NCBI RefSeq assembly: GCF_007830435.1
Contig: NZ_VLLC01000023.1
Coordinates: 4,487 to 59,003 of the forward strand
Source of the DNA: Desulfobotulus alkaliphilus
GTDB lineage: Bacteria; Desulfobacterota; Desulfobacteria; Desulfobacterales; ASO4-4
Length of the DNA: 54,517 bases
Reading direction: 5' to 3'
Position 1 is the stretch's first letter, and each line of letters begins with the position of its first letter. This document shows positions 37,967 to 46,803 of this stretch, one piece after another. The position numbers and the translations under genes are program-made. Under the pieces are notes generated by a model, which was not told the origin of the DNA, made no database searches, and was given only the letters and a program-made list of their open reading frames with translations.

Positions 37967-38851
37967 TTGGACAGCAGCGACCCTGGCAGTAGCAGCCATC
38001 GTGAGAAACGTATTGGTGTCATTGCAGGAAATGGTTCTTTTCCAGTAACCTTTGTAAAAAAAGCCGCAGCACAGGGGTTTTCCGTTTTTACTGTGGCTTT
38101 CCGCGGAGAAGGAGATCCCTGTCTTGAAAATCTTTCCCAGGTCTTTCGATGGGTTTATCTTGGGCAGGTAAAAAAAATCATCCGCTTTTTTCAAGAAAAG
38201 CACGTGGATACCGTTGTGATGATGGGGGGTATCCGAAAAACACGGATGTTTGTGGATGTCCGGCCGGATATGCTTGCCATCAGGGCCATGGCCGGGATGC
38301 GGCACAGCCACGATGACGGCGTTCTGCGTCTTTTTGCCGGTATCCTTGCCGATCATGGTATTCAGGTGGTGGACTCTACGGCCATGCTGCCGGAGCTTTT
38401 ATCGCCATCGGGTCTGTGGACCCGGACCCGCCTGCCCAAAGGTGCCGCATCGGATATTGACATTGCCTGGAAAGTGGCCCGCCGTATCGGTGAGCTGGAT
38501 GTGGGGCAGTGTGTTGTGGCAGGGGGTGGCTCCGTTCTTGCCGTTGAAGCCATTGACGGCACCGATGCCACCATCCGCAGGGGGGGCGGGCTTGGCCGGG
38601 GCAATGCCGTACTTGTGAAGGTATCCAAGCCGGGACAGGACATGCGCTTTGACGTGCCCGCCGTGGGCCCGGAGACCATCCGTATCATGGCAGAATCCGG
38701 GGTATCCGTTCTTGTTCTTGAGGCAGGAAAAACCCTGGCTCTGGAGAGGGAACTCCTTGTGGCTGAGGCAGATCGGCTGGGGATCTGTGTTCTGGGTATT
38801 GAAGATCCTGAAAATCTGGCAGGACTTTTATCCGAAAAGGGGGCTGCATGA
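37967..38851 (+). CDS. lpxI: UDP-2,3-diacylglucosamine pyrophosphatase LpxI
   Basis: A 294-residue LpxI protein, the alternative to LpxH for cleaving UDP-2,3-diacylglucosamine to lipid X. It begins IGVIAGNGSFPVTFVKKA, with VMMGGIRKTRMF and DDGVLRLFAGILADHGI. The C-terminal DUF1009 part has GGGSVLAVEAIDGTD and GRGNAVLVKVSKPGQDMRFDVP. A TTG start at 37967 follows AAAGGAGAGG; no ATG fits in frame near the conserved start. The gene overlaps lpxB by 4 bp. Confidence 0.95.
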   Translation: MDSSDPGSSSHREKRIGVIAGNGSFPVTFVKKAAAQGFSVFTVAFRGEGDPCLENLSQVFRWVYLGQVKKIIRFFQEKHVDTVVMMGGIRKTRMFVDVRPDMLAIRAMAGMRHSHDDGVLRLFAGILADHGIQVVDSTAMLPELLSPSGLWTRTRLPKGAASDIDIAWKVARRIGELDVGQCVVAGGGSVLAVEAIDGTDATIRRGGGLGRGNAVLVKVSKPGQDMRFDVPAVGPETIRIMAESGVSVLVLEAGKTLALERELLVAEADRLGICVLGIEDPENLAGLLSEKGAA

Positions 38852-39981
38852 ACCGGACTGTCATGCTTGTGGCCGGGGAAGCTTCGGGTGATCTGCATGG
38901 TGCGGCTCTCATCAGGGCAATGGCTGAAAAGAATCCCCAGATTTTTTTCTGTGGCATCGGAGGAGACCAGATGCGCAGGGCAGGGATGCGCCCTGTGGCA
39001 GACAGTTCCGGCCTCGCCGTTATGGGTATCACCGAAGTTCTGGGGAGTTTTTTAAAAATCCGGAACGTGTATAAAACTGCGGAAATGATTCTGGCTTCAT
39101 TAAGGCCGGATCTTCTTATACTCATCGATTATCCGGGTTTTAACCTGCGTCTGGCCAGGGAAGCAAAAAAACATCATATCCCCGTTCTGTACTATATCAG
39201 TCCCAAAGTCTGGGCCTGGCGGTCTTCCCGTGTGCAGCAGATTGCTGAGAGGGTGGATAAGCTGGCTCTGATTTTCCCCTTTGAAGTGGAGTGGTTTCAG
39301 GAAAGGGGGGTGGATCAGGCGGTATATGTGGGCAATCCCCTGATGGATCAGGCACCGGACTTCAGGGAAATGCGTCCGGATGCGGTGGTTGCTTCCCGTC
39401 CTGTGATCGGTCTTTTGCCCGGCTCCAGACCCGGAGAGATACGCAGGATGCTTCCTGTCCTCTGTGAGGCCGCTGAACTCATCTCTCAGAAAATCCCCGG
39501 AGCCCGCTTTATTCTTTCTGCGGCCCCCGGAACCCACCTTGCCGATATTCAGGCATGGGCGGCGGCTTCTGGCGCACCTTCCCATATGGAGGTTGTCAGT
39601 GGTGCCTATCCTGTGCTGGATGCTGCGGATGTTGTGGCTGCGGTTTCCGGTACCGTTACCCTGGAAGCCGCTCTGGCCGGAGTGCCGGGTGTTCTGGTTT
39701 ACAGGATGTCTGCCATCAGTTACGCCGTCGCCCGGAGGGTAGTCAATGTGCCCTATGCGGGTCTTGCCAACCTCATTGCCGGAGCGGAGATCATGCCGGA
39801 GCTTCTTCAGGAAAACGCCACACCTGAAAAAGTATGTGATGCGGTCTGCCTGTTATTGCAGGATAAGGATCGCAGAAAGCTCCATCACCATGCACTGTCC
39901 GAAGTACGGGCTGCTCTGGGCAGTCCCGGTGTGGCAGAACGCACGGCAGGCCTTGCCCTTTCCATGCTCGGAGACCATTAG
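38848..39981 (+). CDS. lpxB: Lipid A disaccharide synthase LpxB
   Basis: A 377-residue GT-B glycosyltransferase (family GT19). It has VAGEASGDLHGA, IDYPGFNLRLA, YYISPKVWAWR, VGNPLMD and LLPGSRPGEIRRMLP, with the donor-site SGTVTLEAAL near residue 270. It joins lipid X and UDP-diacylglucosamine into the lipid A disaccharide. ATGA overlap with lpxI and direct abutment to msbA place it in one transcript. Confidence 0.97.
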   Translation: MNRTVMLVAGEASGDLHGAALIRAMAEKNPQIFFCGIGGDQMRRAGMRPVADSSGLAVMGITEVLGSFLKIRNVYKTAEMILASLRPDLLILIDYPGFNLRLAREAKKHHIPVLYYISPKVWAWRSSRVQQIAERVDKLALIFPFEVEWFQERGVDQAVYVGNPLMDQAPDFREMRPDAVVASRPVIGLLPGSRPGEIRRMLPVLCEAAELISQKIPGARFILSAAPGTHLADIQAWAAASGAPSHMEVVSGAYPVLDAADVVAAVSGTVTLEAALAGVPGVLVYRMSAISYAVARRVVNVPYAGLANLIAGAEIMPELLQENATPEKVCDAVCLLLQDKDRRKLHHHALSEVRAALGSPGVAERTAGLALSMLGDH

Positions 39982-41754
39982 ATGCGTTTCAGGATGTTGC
40001 CCTTTACAATTGAAGAGCGCCACAGGAAGGTACTGGGCCTTGTGCTGGAAAGTAAATGGCGGCTTTTTCTTGCCATGTTTTCCATGCTGGTGGTTTCCCT
40101 GACCTCGGTGGCTTCCGTATGGCTGATCAAGCCGGTTCTGGATGATATTTTCATGAATCGGGATGTCATGAAGCTTTATATCATCCCCGGAGCCGTTCTT
40201 CTGGTATTTACCCTCAGGGGCCTTGGTATGTATGGTCAGGAGTTTTTTTTAAATTATGTGGGACAGGTGATCATCCGCCATTTCCGGAATGCACTCTATG
40301 ACCGCATCGTGGATTTACCCTTAAGATTTTTTCAGAATGAGCGTACCGGCGTTCTCATGAGCCGCATTACCAATGATGTCAACCTTGTGCGCAGCATGGT
40401 TTCCAGTGTGGTTACCAGCTCCCTCCGGGATTTTTTTACCATCATTTTTCTTGTGGCCTATACCTTCTATCAGATATGGGAACTTGCTATTTTTGCCTTT
40501 CTGGTCCTTCCCGCCGCATTTTATCCCATCATTTATTTTGGCAGAAAAGTCCGTAAAACCAGTACGGGGTGCCAGGAGGCGATGGCGGAAATGAATGCCT
40601 TTCTCCATGAAACCTTTACGGGCAACAAGATTGTGAAGGCCTTTGGCATGGAGGCCTATGAAAAAAAACGCTTCCACGAAAAAACCCAGAGTCTTTTTCG
40701 CCTTGAAATCCGTCAGGCCATAGCCAAATCCATGTCATCACCCGTTATGGAATTCCTTGCCGGTGTGGGCATTGCCTTTATCATCTGGTACGGAGGCCTG
40801 CGTGTTATTCAGGGTGTTTATACACCGGGAACCTTTGTTTCCTTTCTGGCTGCAGTGCTGATGCTCTATGATCCTGTGAAAAAAATGAGCAAGCTTAACA
40901 ATGCCCTGCAGGAAGGTCTTGCTGCCGTAGACAGAATTTTCAGTGTTTTGAATGAAAAATCGGACATCGGGGAAAAAAAGAAGCCCCTTCTTCTCACATC
41001 GGGTTCTCAGGATGTTTCCTTTGACAAGGTATCCTTTGCCTATACCGAGGGTGGGAAGAAGGTTCTGAAGGATGTTTCTCTGGAGGTTCGCTCCGGAGAA
41101 GTGCTGGCTCTGGTGGGCATGAGTGGTGGGGGAAAAACCTCCCTTGTGAATCTTATTCCCCGTTTTTATGACGTTTCTTCCGGAAGTATCCGCATTGGCG
41201 GTGTGGATATACGGGATTTTTCCATTCAGTCCCTTAGGGCTCAGATTGCCGTGGTCACCCAGGAGCCCATTCTTTTCAATGACAGTATCCGGGCAAATAT
41301 CATTTACGGCAGACCTTCTGCCACGGATGAGGAAATTGAGCAGGCAGCAAAGGCCGCCTATGCCCATGATTTTATTATGCGTATGCCCAAGGGGTATGAT
41401 ACGGATATCGGTGAGCTGGGAAGCCGACTGTCTGGTGGTGAAAAGCAGCGGATCTGTATTGCCAGAGCCCTGATCAAGGATGCTCCCATTCTGATTCTTG
41501 ATGAGGCCACCTCGGCACTGGATACGGAGGCGGAGCAGGTTGTACAGAAGGCCTTGGATAATCTCATGCAGGGCCGGACCACCTTTGTCATTGCCCATCG
41601 CCTTTCCACCATTGTCCGGGCAGATGCCATTGCCGTACTTGTGAATGGCCAGGTGGTGGAAATGGGACGTCATGATGAACTACTTGCCAGAAAGGGGGCT
41701 TACGCCAGGCTGTACAGGATGCAGTTTTCAGATCAAGGGGACATGGATGGATAA
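39982..41754 (+). CDS. msbA: Lipid A export ABC transporter MsbA
   Basis: A 590-residue half-transporter with six transmembrane helices followed by an ATPase domain. Walker A is GMSGGGKTS, the signature is LSGGEKQRICIARALI, Walker B is ILILDEATSALD and the H-loop is VIAHRLS. MsbA flips core-lipid A across the inner membrane. The ATG directly follows the lpxB stop. It overlaps the PAP2 gene by 8 bp. Confidence 0.95.
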   Translation: MRFRMLPFTIEERHRKVLGLVLESKWRLFLAMFSMLVVSLTSVASVWLIKPVLDDIFMNRDVMKLYIIPGAVLLVFTLRGLGMYGQEFFLNYVGQVIIRHFRNALYDRIVDLPLRFFQNERTGVLMSRITNDVNLVRSMVSSVVTSSLRDFFTIIFLVAYTFYQIWELAIFAFLVLPAAFYPIIYFGRKVRKTSTGCQEAMAEMNAFLHETFTGNKIVKAFGMEAYEKKRFHEKTQSLFRLEIRQAIAKSMSSPVMEFLAGVGIAFIIWYGGLRVIQGVYTPGTFVSFLAAVLMLYDPVKKMSKLNNALQEGLAAVDRIFSVLNEKSDIGEKKKPLLLTSGSQDVSFDKVSFAYTEGGKKVLKDVSLEVRSGEVLALVGMSGGGKTSLVNLIPRFYDVSSGSIRIGGVDIRDFSIQSLRAQIAVVTQEPILFNDSIRANIIYGRPSATDEEIEQAAKAAYAHDFIMRMPKGYDTDIGELGSRLSGGEKQRICIARALIKDAPILILDEATSALDTEAEQVVQKALDNLMQGRTTFVIAHRLSTIVRADAIAVLVNGQVVEMGRHDELLARKGAYARLYRMQFSDQGDMDG

Positions 41755-42466
41755 GGGCCATGGGCAATGGGGTTTAAAATGGTTTTTTTTTCGGAAACTA
41801 TTAGGTTTTTCTCCATTTTTTATTTTCTTTTTTTTTACAGCCGCTCTTTTTTTTCTTGTCTGGTCTGAAGCGGACATCTGGTTCTCTGCGCTGTTCTGGA
41901 ATCCGGAAACAGATTTTTTTTTACGCAGTCATTTTTTTGCCCGTTTTATTTTTATTTCTGTGGAGTGGCTCTGTTATGGCCTTGGGGGTTTTCTGCTCAT
42001 CTGGGCTTTTGCTTTCTGGCTTTTTCCCCCTGTACGGAGACTGGGGGGGGGACGTTTTCTTCTGTTTGCCCTGCTGTTGCTTGTCTTGGGACCGGGGCTT
42101 GTGGTGAATTTTATTTTCAAGGATCACTGGGGCAGGGCAAGGCCTGTACAGATTGAGTCCTTTGGGGGAAAAGCCCTTTTTACACCGGCTTTTGTCATGG
42201 CTGGAGAATGCCAGCGGAACTGCAGCTTTGCCTCCGGTCATGCGTCTGCCGCAGCATGGCTGCTGTGCCTTGCCCTTTTTGCCAGAATCAGAAAATATAA
42301 AAAGCAGATGATTGCTGCAGGCTGGTTGTATTTTGTTCTGGTTGGCATGGGGCGGATTGTGCAGGGTGGACATTTTTTAAGTGATGTAATCTTTGCCTTA
42401 CTCTTTGTATATATGGTTGCTGTTTTTCTGGAAAGGGCTTTCTGGCCAAAGGCGTCATCCCCTTAA
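41747..42466 (+). CDS. PAP2-family membrane phosphatase
   Basis: A 239-residue protein with about five to six hydrophobic helices. The three PAP2 acid phosphatase motifs are KDHWGRARP, CSFASGHAS and GMGRIVQGGHFLSD. Position after msbA and the FGGKA segment after motif 1 suggest a lipid A phosphatase like LpxE, or undecaprenyl-pyrophosphate phosphatase; sequence alone does not decide. The start at 41747 has AGGGG upstream and overlaps the msbA end. The TAA stop lies inside the TTAA end of a MITE-like element, so the C-terminus may have been altered by that insertion. Confidence 0.85.
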   Translation: MDKGHGQWGLKWFFFRKLLGFSPFFIFFFFTAALFFLVWSEADIWFSALFWNPETDFFLRSHFFARFIFISVEWLCYGLGGFLLIWAFAFWLFPPVRRLGGGRFLLFALLLLVLGPGLVVNFIFKDHWGRARPVQIESFGGKALFTPAFVMAGECQRNCSFASGHASAAAWLLCLALFARIRKYKKQMIAAGWLYFVLVGMGRIVQGGHFLSDVIFALLFVYMVAVFLERAFWPKASSP

Positions 42467-42604
42467 CCCAAGTTCGCCAAAGTAGTGACCATACTTCTGA
42501 AGGCTTAGTTAAAATGGCTGCAAAATGGATATCTAGTACCCATAAAAAATTATTTTGCTTGATTTTATTGGTTTTTCAGGAAAAAAATGACGAACTTGGG
42601 TTAA
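42463..42604. mobile_element. MITE-like element with TTAA-flanked inverted repeats (142 bp)
   Basis: TTAACCCAAGTTCG (42463-42476) and CGAACTTGGGTTAA (42591-42604) are perfect 14-bp inverted repeats. They bound an AT-rich, non-coding 114-bp core. The outer TTAA could be a target duplication around CCCAAGTTCG...CGAACTTGGG. The stop codon of the PAP2 gene lies within the left end. Not related in sequence to the element flanking nifK. Confidence 0.65.
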
Positions 42605-42641
42605 AAAAACTGGCTGGGGTCTGACCAGAAAGATGTAATGA

Positions 42642-42680
42642 AACGGGCAGGACTGTTTGTGTCCCTGCCCGTTTTGCTTT
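42642..42680. terminator. Terminator between convergent PAP2 and NCS2 permease genes
   Basis: AACGGGCAGG (42642-42651) pairs with CCTGCCCGTT (42664-42673) around a 12-nt loop, then TTTGCTTTT follows on the plus strand. It terminates the lipid A run and could also serve the permease transcript, since the genes converge here. Confidence 0.8.
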
Positions 42681-42714
42681 TCTACCTTTTTATACCGGAG
42701 GCCCTCAGATAATT

Positions 42715-44202
42715 TTATTCTTCCTTCCTTCTGTCATCCCTATAGAGAAAGTGAAAACCCATGAGCATGACAGCCACCAGCCCGTAGCCCATGGCGTACT
42801 CGCTGTTGATATTAAAGGTCAGTCTTGGTGCGTGCATAAGGCCAGTGACACTGAGAGCTGCTGCAATCAGGGCAAAGGCAGAGGCCTTTTTGTAGCTTTC
42901 ATCAATGAGGCATACAAGAATGGAGCCCCATATTAGCCCTGTAAACATGGCTCCCTGTCCCAGAGGGACGATGGCCTGGGAGAGGTTGGAAACGGCCTCG
43001 CCTGCGGCAAAATTAAAGCGCGTCATAATGTAATTGGCAAAGTAGGGAAACATGGCAATGACAACGGCAGGATAATGCCTGTTGTCAACGGAATCAAAGG
43101 CCTGAGAGATCATGGATATCCCCACAAAAACCAGAATGGGTGCGATGACCGGCACAGGGATGATGGAAGCCATGGCAGCAATGATGCCAAAGACAGAGGC
43201 AAATAAAAAGACAAAGCCATTGAGAATGGAATAACCCCGGCCTGCGTTCATCCATTTGGACCCGATGGAGGCGATATACACCGTGGTGGGAAAAACGCCA
43301 CCGAAAAAGGTACCAATGATGGTGCCGGTACCGTCGGCAGCCTGTGCTTCCTGCACGCTGTAGCGGTCACCTGCGGAAGCCATGGCTTCCACATTGTTCA
43401 TGGTCTCAATGAAGTTATAGATGGAGATGGGCAGCAGGATGGCAAAAAGACCAATCATCTGTGTTGAAAGCAGCTGAAGACCGTGAAAGACTCCCAGGGT
43501 GGGCAGGGGCAGATAAAATCCAAAGGCGGAAAAGCCCTCTTTGATCTGACCAAGGCCTGAGCCGCCGATGGTGTAGGCCATGAAGGTGCCGATGACAATG
43601 GCAAAAAGCGCTGCAGGAATTTTAAAGGGCATGGTTTTTTTGGTAATCAGACCGATCAGGATGATGGTCAGTACAATGAGACCCACCACCGGCATTTCAT
43701 AGGTTCTGAAAAAAAGTTCTCCGCCGATGAAAGCAAAGGCCACGCCAGCGAGGGCACCCATCATAGCGGCTCTGGGAAGTTTGGAGTGCACCCATTTGCC
43801 GATAAGGCTGCCCAGCACTTCAATCACACCCCCGAGAAAACAGGCGGCCAGACCAATTTTCCAGGCCAGTTCAGGATCACCCGTGAGATCAAGGGCTGGC
43901 TTCAGGACGCCAAAAAGATAGATGAACATAACGGGTGTGCTGACGCCATAGGAAAGGGCGGTTACATCGCTGCGGCCTTCCTTTTCTGCCAGTTTTTTTG
44001 CCATGTGGGCATAGTAGAGGTTGCCGAAGAGAACGGCGATGGCAACACCGGGAATCACTTTCCCATAAACAATGGCTGCCGGATACCCCATGGCCAGCAT
44101 GGTAATGGCAATGATGACAAAGTTTGCGAGGTTATTCTGGAACAAAGCAAAAAAACCATCCAGATCTTCTCTTTTAAATAATGGATAATGTACAGTTTTC
44201 AC
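42715..44202 (-). CDS. NCS2-family purine permease
   Basis: A 495-residue transporter with 12-14 hydrophobic segments. It resembles the AzgA-like branch of NCS2 (guanine/hypoxanthine/adenine uptake), with VTALSYGVSTPVMF near residue 80, PISIYNFIETMNNVEAMASAG near 265 and TTVYIASIGSKWMNAGRGYS near 310. The GTG start at 44202 has GGGGGGAAG upstream. It lies downstream of xpt on the same strand, giving a purine uptake and salvage pair. Substrate choice is inferred from family and neighbour. Confidence 0.88.
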   Translation of the reverse strand: MKTVHYPLFKREDLDGFFALFQNNLANFVIIAITMLAMGYPAAIVYGKVIPGVAIAVLFGNLYYAHMAKKLAEKEGRSDVTALSYGVSTPVMFIYLFGVLKPALDLTGDPELAWKIGLAACFLGGVIEVLGSLIGKWVHSKLPRAAMMGALAGVAFAFIGGELFFRTYEMPVVGLIVLTIILIGLITKKTMPFKIPAALFAIVIGTFMAYTIGGSGLGQIKEGFSAFGFYLPLPTLGVFHGLQLLSTQMIGLFAILLPISIYNFIETMNNVEAMASAGDRYSVQEAQAADGTGTIIGTFFGGVFPTTVYIASIGSKWMNAGRGYSILNGFVFLFASVFGIIAAMASIIPVPVIAPILVFVGISMISQAFDSVDNRHYPAVVIAMFPYFANYIMTRFNFAAGEAVSNLSQAIVPLGQGAMFTGLIWGSILVCLIDESYKKASAFALIAAALSVTGLMHAPRLTFNINSEYAMGYGLVAVMLMGFHFLYRDDRRKEE

Positions 44203-44315
44203 AAAAAAACTTCCCCCCGTTTTATGACATGAATTGTTATGGAGTTCACCGCAAACTCCCGTAATCAGCTATGACATTTGAAGCAATACCGGACAGTCAA
44301 ATTTAAAAAAGCCTT
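44203..44315 (-). promoter_or_regulatory. Permease leader with conserved-looking hairpin (candidate purine riboswitch)
   Basis: Between xpt and the permease the minus strand folds a 6-bp hairpin (GGAGTT at 44259-44254 with AACTCC at 44246-44241, 7-nt loop). It is flanked by GATTACGG and CATAACAATTCATGTCAT. The context (xanthine salvage gene before, purine permease after) suggests a purine-sensing leader, possibly of the NMT1 xanthine type. I recall that class only vaguely, so this is a lead only. Confidence 0.3.
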
Positions 44316-44894
44316 TTACTGGTTCTCCAGAAAAGTGATCTGACCATTCTTCAGTGAGGTGATGCTGGCAAGGGCCTGAACGTTCAGGCCCTTTTCCCTG
44401 AGTCTGTTACCGCCGCCCTGAAAATATTTTTCAATGACCACGCCTGCTCCCACAAGATATGCTCCAGCACTTTCCACAATTTCCCAGAGGCCCTTAATGG
44501 CCTCACCCTTGGCCAGAAAGTCATCGATGATTAAAACCCTGTCATCGGGGAGCAGGTAATTTTTTGAAACCCTGATTTTGTAGTGTTTTTCCTTTGTATA
44601 AGAATAAACATGTCCTTCAAAGGTTTCCTTATCCAGATTCAGGGATTCTGTTTTTTTGGCAAAGACCACAGGTACCTTAAAATGCTGTGCGGTAATTGCC
44701 GCAACGGCAATTCCGGATACTTCAGCCGTAAGAATTTTTGTAATCCTTTCTTCTTTAAAGCGTTCCTTAAAGGCCTTGCCAATGGCATTTAAAAGATCAA
44801 TGTCCAGCTGGTGGTTTAAAAAATGATCGACTTTTAAAATATGGTCGCCTAGGGTGCGCCCTTCTTTTACAATTTTCTCCTCCAGTAACTTCAC
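44316..44894 (-). CDS. xpt: Xanthine phosphoribosyltransferase Xpt
   Basis: A 192-residue type I phosphoribosyltransferase. The PRPP loop is VLIIDDFLAKGEAI, preceded by TAEVSGIAVAA and VVFAKKTESLNL. N-terminal MKLLEEKIVKEGRTLGDHILKVDHFLNHQ is typical of Xpt. It converts xanthine and PRPP to XMP. A GTG start at 44894 is chosen for AGGAGATTAAC upstream; the longer frame to 45005 is leader sequence. It is followed by an NCS2 permease, the same pairing as xpt-pbuX. Confidence 0.95.
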   Translation of the reverse strand: MKLLEEKIVKEGRTLGDHILKVDHFLNHQLDIDLLNAIGKAFKERFKEERITKILTAEVSGIAVAAITAQHFKVPVVFAKKTESLNLDKETFEGHVYSYTKEKHYKIRVSKNYLLPDDRVLIIDDFLAKGEAIKGLWEIVESAGAYLVGAGVVIEKYFQGGGNRLREKGLNVQALASITSLKNGQITFLENQ

Positions 44895-45221
44895 GTTAAT
44901 CTCCTGTTTTGCTTTATAAAAAAAGACAACCCATATGCATGAACCAAAAATTACAGCACACCATCCGGAACCTTTGAAATGATCCGGTAGCAACTTATGA
45001 ACCATATTCTTAAAAAATACAATCGGAAGGGGTGGGATCCGGGTCTGCCTGTGGACACCCGTACAGGGGAACGGGGCAGTGCCGTAAAAACCCTTTGCAG
45101 GGGAAGTTTCAGCGTCTGGCTGGATTCAGGGCTGAAGGTCAGGCTATGGCCTATACCCCTGTCAGGCAGCCGCCCTGTAAAGGCATTCAACAGCTTAAAT
45201 AAAAAGGAAGTTAGCGCTTCT
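44895..45221 (-). ncRNA. Structured leader or small RNA upstream of xpt
   Basis: This 327-bp gap has no gene. Bases 45156-45169 (CCCCTGTCAGGCAG) pair with 45045-45051 and 45063-45069 through two perfect 7-bp stems with an 11-nt bulge. Within this lie smaller hairpins: TTCAGC/GCTGAA at 45108-45113 and 45131-45136, AGGC/GCCT near 45142-45152, and CCC/GGG near 45091-45104. On the minus strand a TTTTTT run follows at about 45011-45016. Nearer xpt, ATATGG, AAGTTGCTACCGG and a second CCGG (45007-44965) resemble the purine riboswitch core. The canonical L3 loop is missing. It may be a 6S-like small RNA or an xpt riboswitch; neither is certain. Confidence 0.3.
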
Positions 45222-45605
45222 TCAGGCTGAATGCGTATCCAGATTGTTCAGCTTTTCTTCTGCTTCTGCAAGGCTTATCACGGGAATAATTGTATACCCC
45301 GGCCACAGGGCAGAGCCCTTTTCAAAGCGGAAATGCCCCTTGCATTCTCTGATGGGGCTGATCCGGGCCACGGCCCTTACACCACTATCCCAGAGAATCT
45401 CCTGAATTTCCTGCATAAAATTGTCGCTCAGGCTTTTTTCCATGCAGAAATTTCTCAGGTCACTGACACAGGTGAAACCCTGTTTCAGGCACTTGACCTG
45501 CTGAAGTACCTGCACTTCTATGGCCTGCATTTCTTCTTTGCTGGCTATATTGCCAAGGGTAAGATAAAGCCGGTTTTTTAGAATGTCCGCCTGAACGTTG
45601 TGCAC
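45222..45605 (-). CDS. Conserved-looking small protein of unknown function
   Basis: A 127-residue soluble protein without signal peptide or recognisable motif. It alternates strands and amphipathic helices (LYLTLGNIASKEEMQAIEVQV, VRAVARISPI, WPGYTIIPVISLAEAEEKL), compatible with a STAS- or SpoIIAA-like fold, but I cannot name a family. A GTG start at 45605 follows AAAGGAGACAGG. It is 61 bp after the acyl-CoA dehydrogenase gene on the same strand. Confidence 0.7.
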   Translation of the reverse strand: MHNVQADILKNRLYLTLGNIASKEEMQAIEVQVLQQVKCLKQGFTCVSDLRNFCMEKSLSDNFMQEIQEILWDSGVRAVARISPIRECKGHFRFEKGSALWPGYTIIPVISLAEAEEKLNNLDTHSA

Positions 45606-45666
45606 CCTGTCTCCTTTTCAACCGGATTTTCAGGTTTTTTGGCCGTTTCCATGGGAAGGCCATTTT

Positions 45667-46803
45667 TCAGCCCATCAGAAGTTTCCCCATTTGTGCCTGC
45701 CTCATGGCCGCAACATTGCCCGCAATGCTGCCGGATTTTTCCATGTCCTTGAAAAGAATCAGGGTATCTGTCTGAAGGTAGCAGCCCTCAGTGGCGCAGC
45801 GGAGCTCCCGGAGGATTTCTGCGGCCCCATGGCGTATGGCAAGGTTGAGACGCTCTGCCACAGGGGAGGGGGGGTGGCTGTGGGCTGCCCGGGAAGCCAT
45901 GGCAGAAAGGCCTGCAATGCGGGCCTGTATGAGACCCATAGTCATGTGTTTTTCTTCCGGAGGAACAGGCCCTGCCTTGAGATCCCTGCAGCATTTTGAA
46001 AGAAGGACGGCAAGCCCTCCTGCCACGGCCCCCGCCATGAGGGCATCTTCAATGCCACGGAAGGGTTTTGCCAGCATATGAAGCGCTTTACCCCCTTCCC
46101 CGAGAAGGGCCGTATCCGGAAGCTCTGCCCTGTCAAGGCGGATTTCCCCATGGGGAGCCGGTCTGAAAAAGGGCAGAGGCCCAAGGTCCATGACGGAGAC
46201 CCCAGGGTTTTCCGCAGGAACCAGAAAGGCGGAAAAGTCTTTTTTTCCATCCTTTTCCCCTGTAACGGCCATAACGATGAAAAGCCCGGCCAGACTGGCG
46301 TTGGTGATAAAGGTTTTATGGCCGCTGAGAATCCATCCGGTTTCTGTTTTTTCCGCCTTTGTACGAAGACCTTTGGGGCTGGCACCGGTTCCGGGTTCGG
46401 AGATGGCCATGGAGGCGCTCAGCTTTCCAGTGGCAAGGCGGGGCAGAAGCTGATGTCTCTGTTCTTTGGTCCCAAGGCCTGCTATGGCAAAGGAGGCCGT
46501 CAGGTGATGCAGAAGAACGGAAAGGGCAAGGCCGGGGCAGGCTGAGGCAAAGCAGATTTCCGCACCTGCGGCAGCAATGTCGGCGAATCCGCCACCCTGT
46601 CCGCCGTTTTCTTCGGGGATACCGATGCCCAGAAGGCCGGATTCACCGGCTTCTTCCCAGATGCCCGGCGGCATGGGATGCTGGCAGGCAAGATCCGGAA
46701 ACTGCCCTGTGGCATTTTTTGCAAATTCTTCTGCCAGCCTGCGCAGCTCCGGCAGGGCATGGGGAAAATCTAAGAGATCATGGAAAAGATCCGGCTTTCT
46801 CAC
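45667..46803 (-). CDS. Acyl-CoA dehydrogenase family flavoprotein
   Basis: A 378-residue member of the acyl-CoA dehydrogenase superfamily. N-terminal helical residues include GLLGIGIPEENGGQGGGFAD. The FAD contacts are SASMAISEPGTGASP and WILSGHKTFITNA. The C-terminal helical domain includes FRGIEDALMAGAVAGGLA and ends MRQAQMGKLLMG. The usual catalytic Glu near residue 370 is not obvious, so activity and substrate are uncertain. The GTG start at 46803 overlaps the VWA gene stop (GTGA), so it is coupled to the MoxR-VWA pair, an unusual partner. Confidence 0.85.
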   Translation of the reverse strand: MRKPDLFHDLLDFPHALPELRRLAEEFAKNATGQFPDLACQHPMPPGIWEEAGESGLLGIGIPEENGGQGGGFADIAAAGAEICFASACPGLALSVLLHHLTASFAIAGLGTKEQRHQLLPRLATGKLSASMAISEPGTGASPKGLRTKAEKTETGWILSGHKTFITNASLAGLFIVMAVTGEKDGKKDFSAFLVPAENPGVSVMDLGPLPFFRPAPHGEIRLDRAELPDTALLGEGGKALHMLAKPFRGIEDALMAGAVAGGLAVLLSKCCRDLKAGPVPPEEKHMTMGLIQARIAGLSAMASRAAHSHPPSPVAERLNLAIRHGAAEILRELRCATEGCYLQTDTLILFKDMEKSGSIAGNVAAMRQAQMGKLLMG

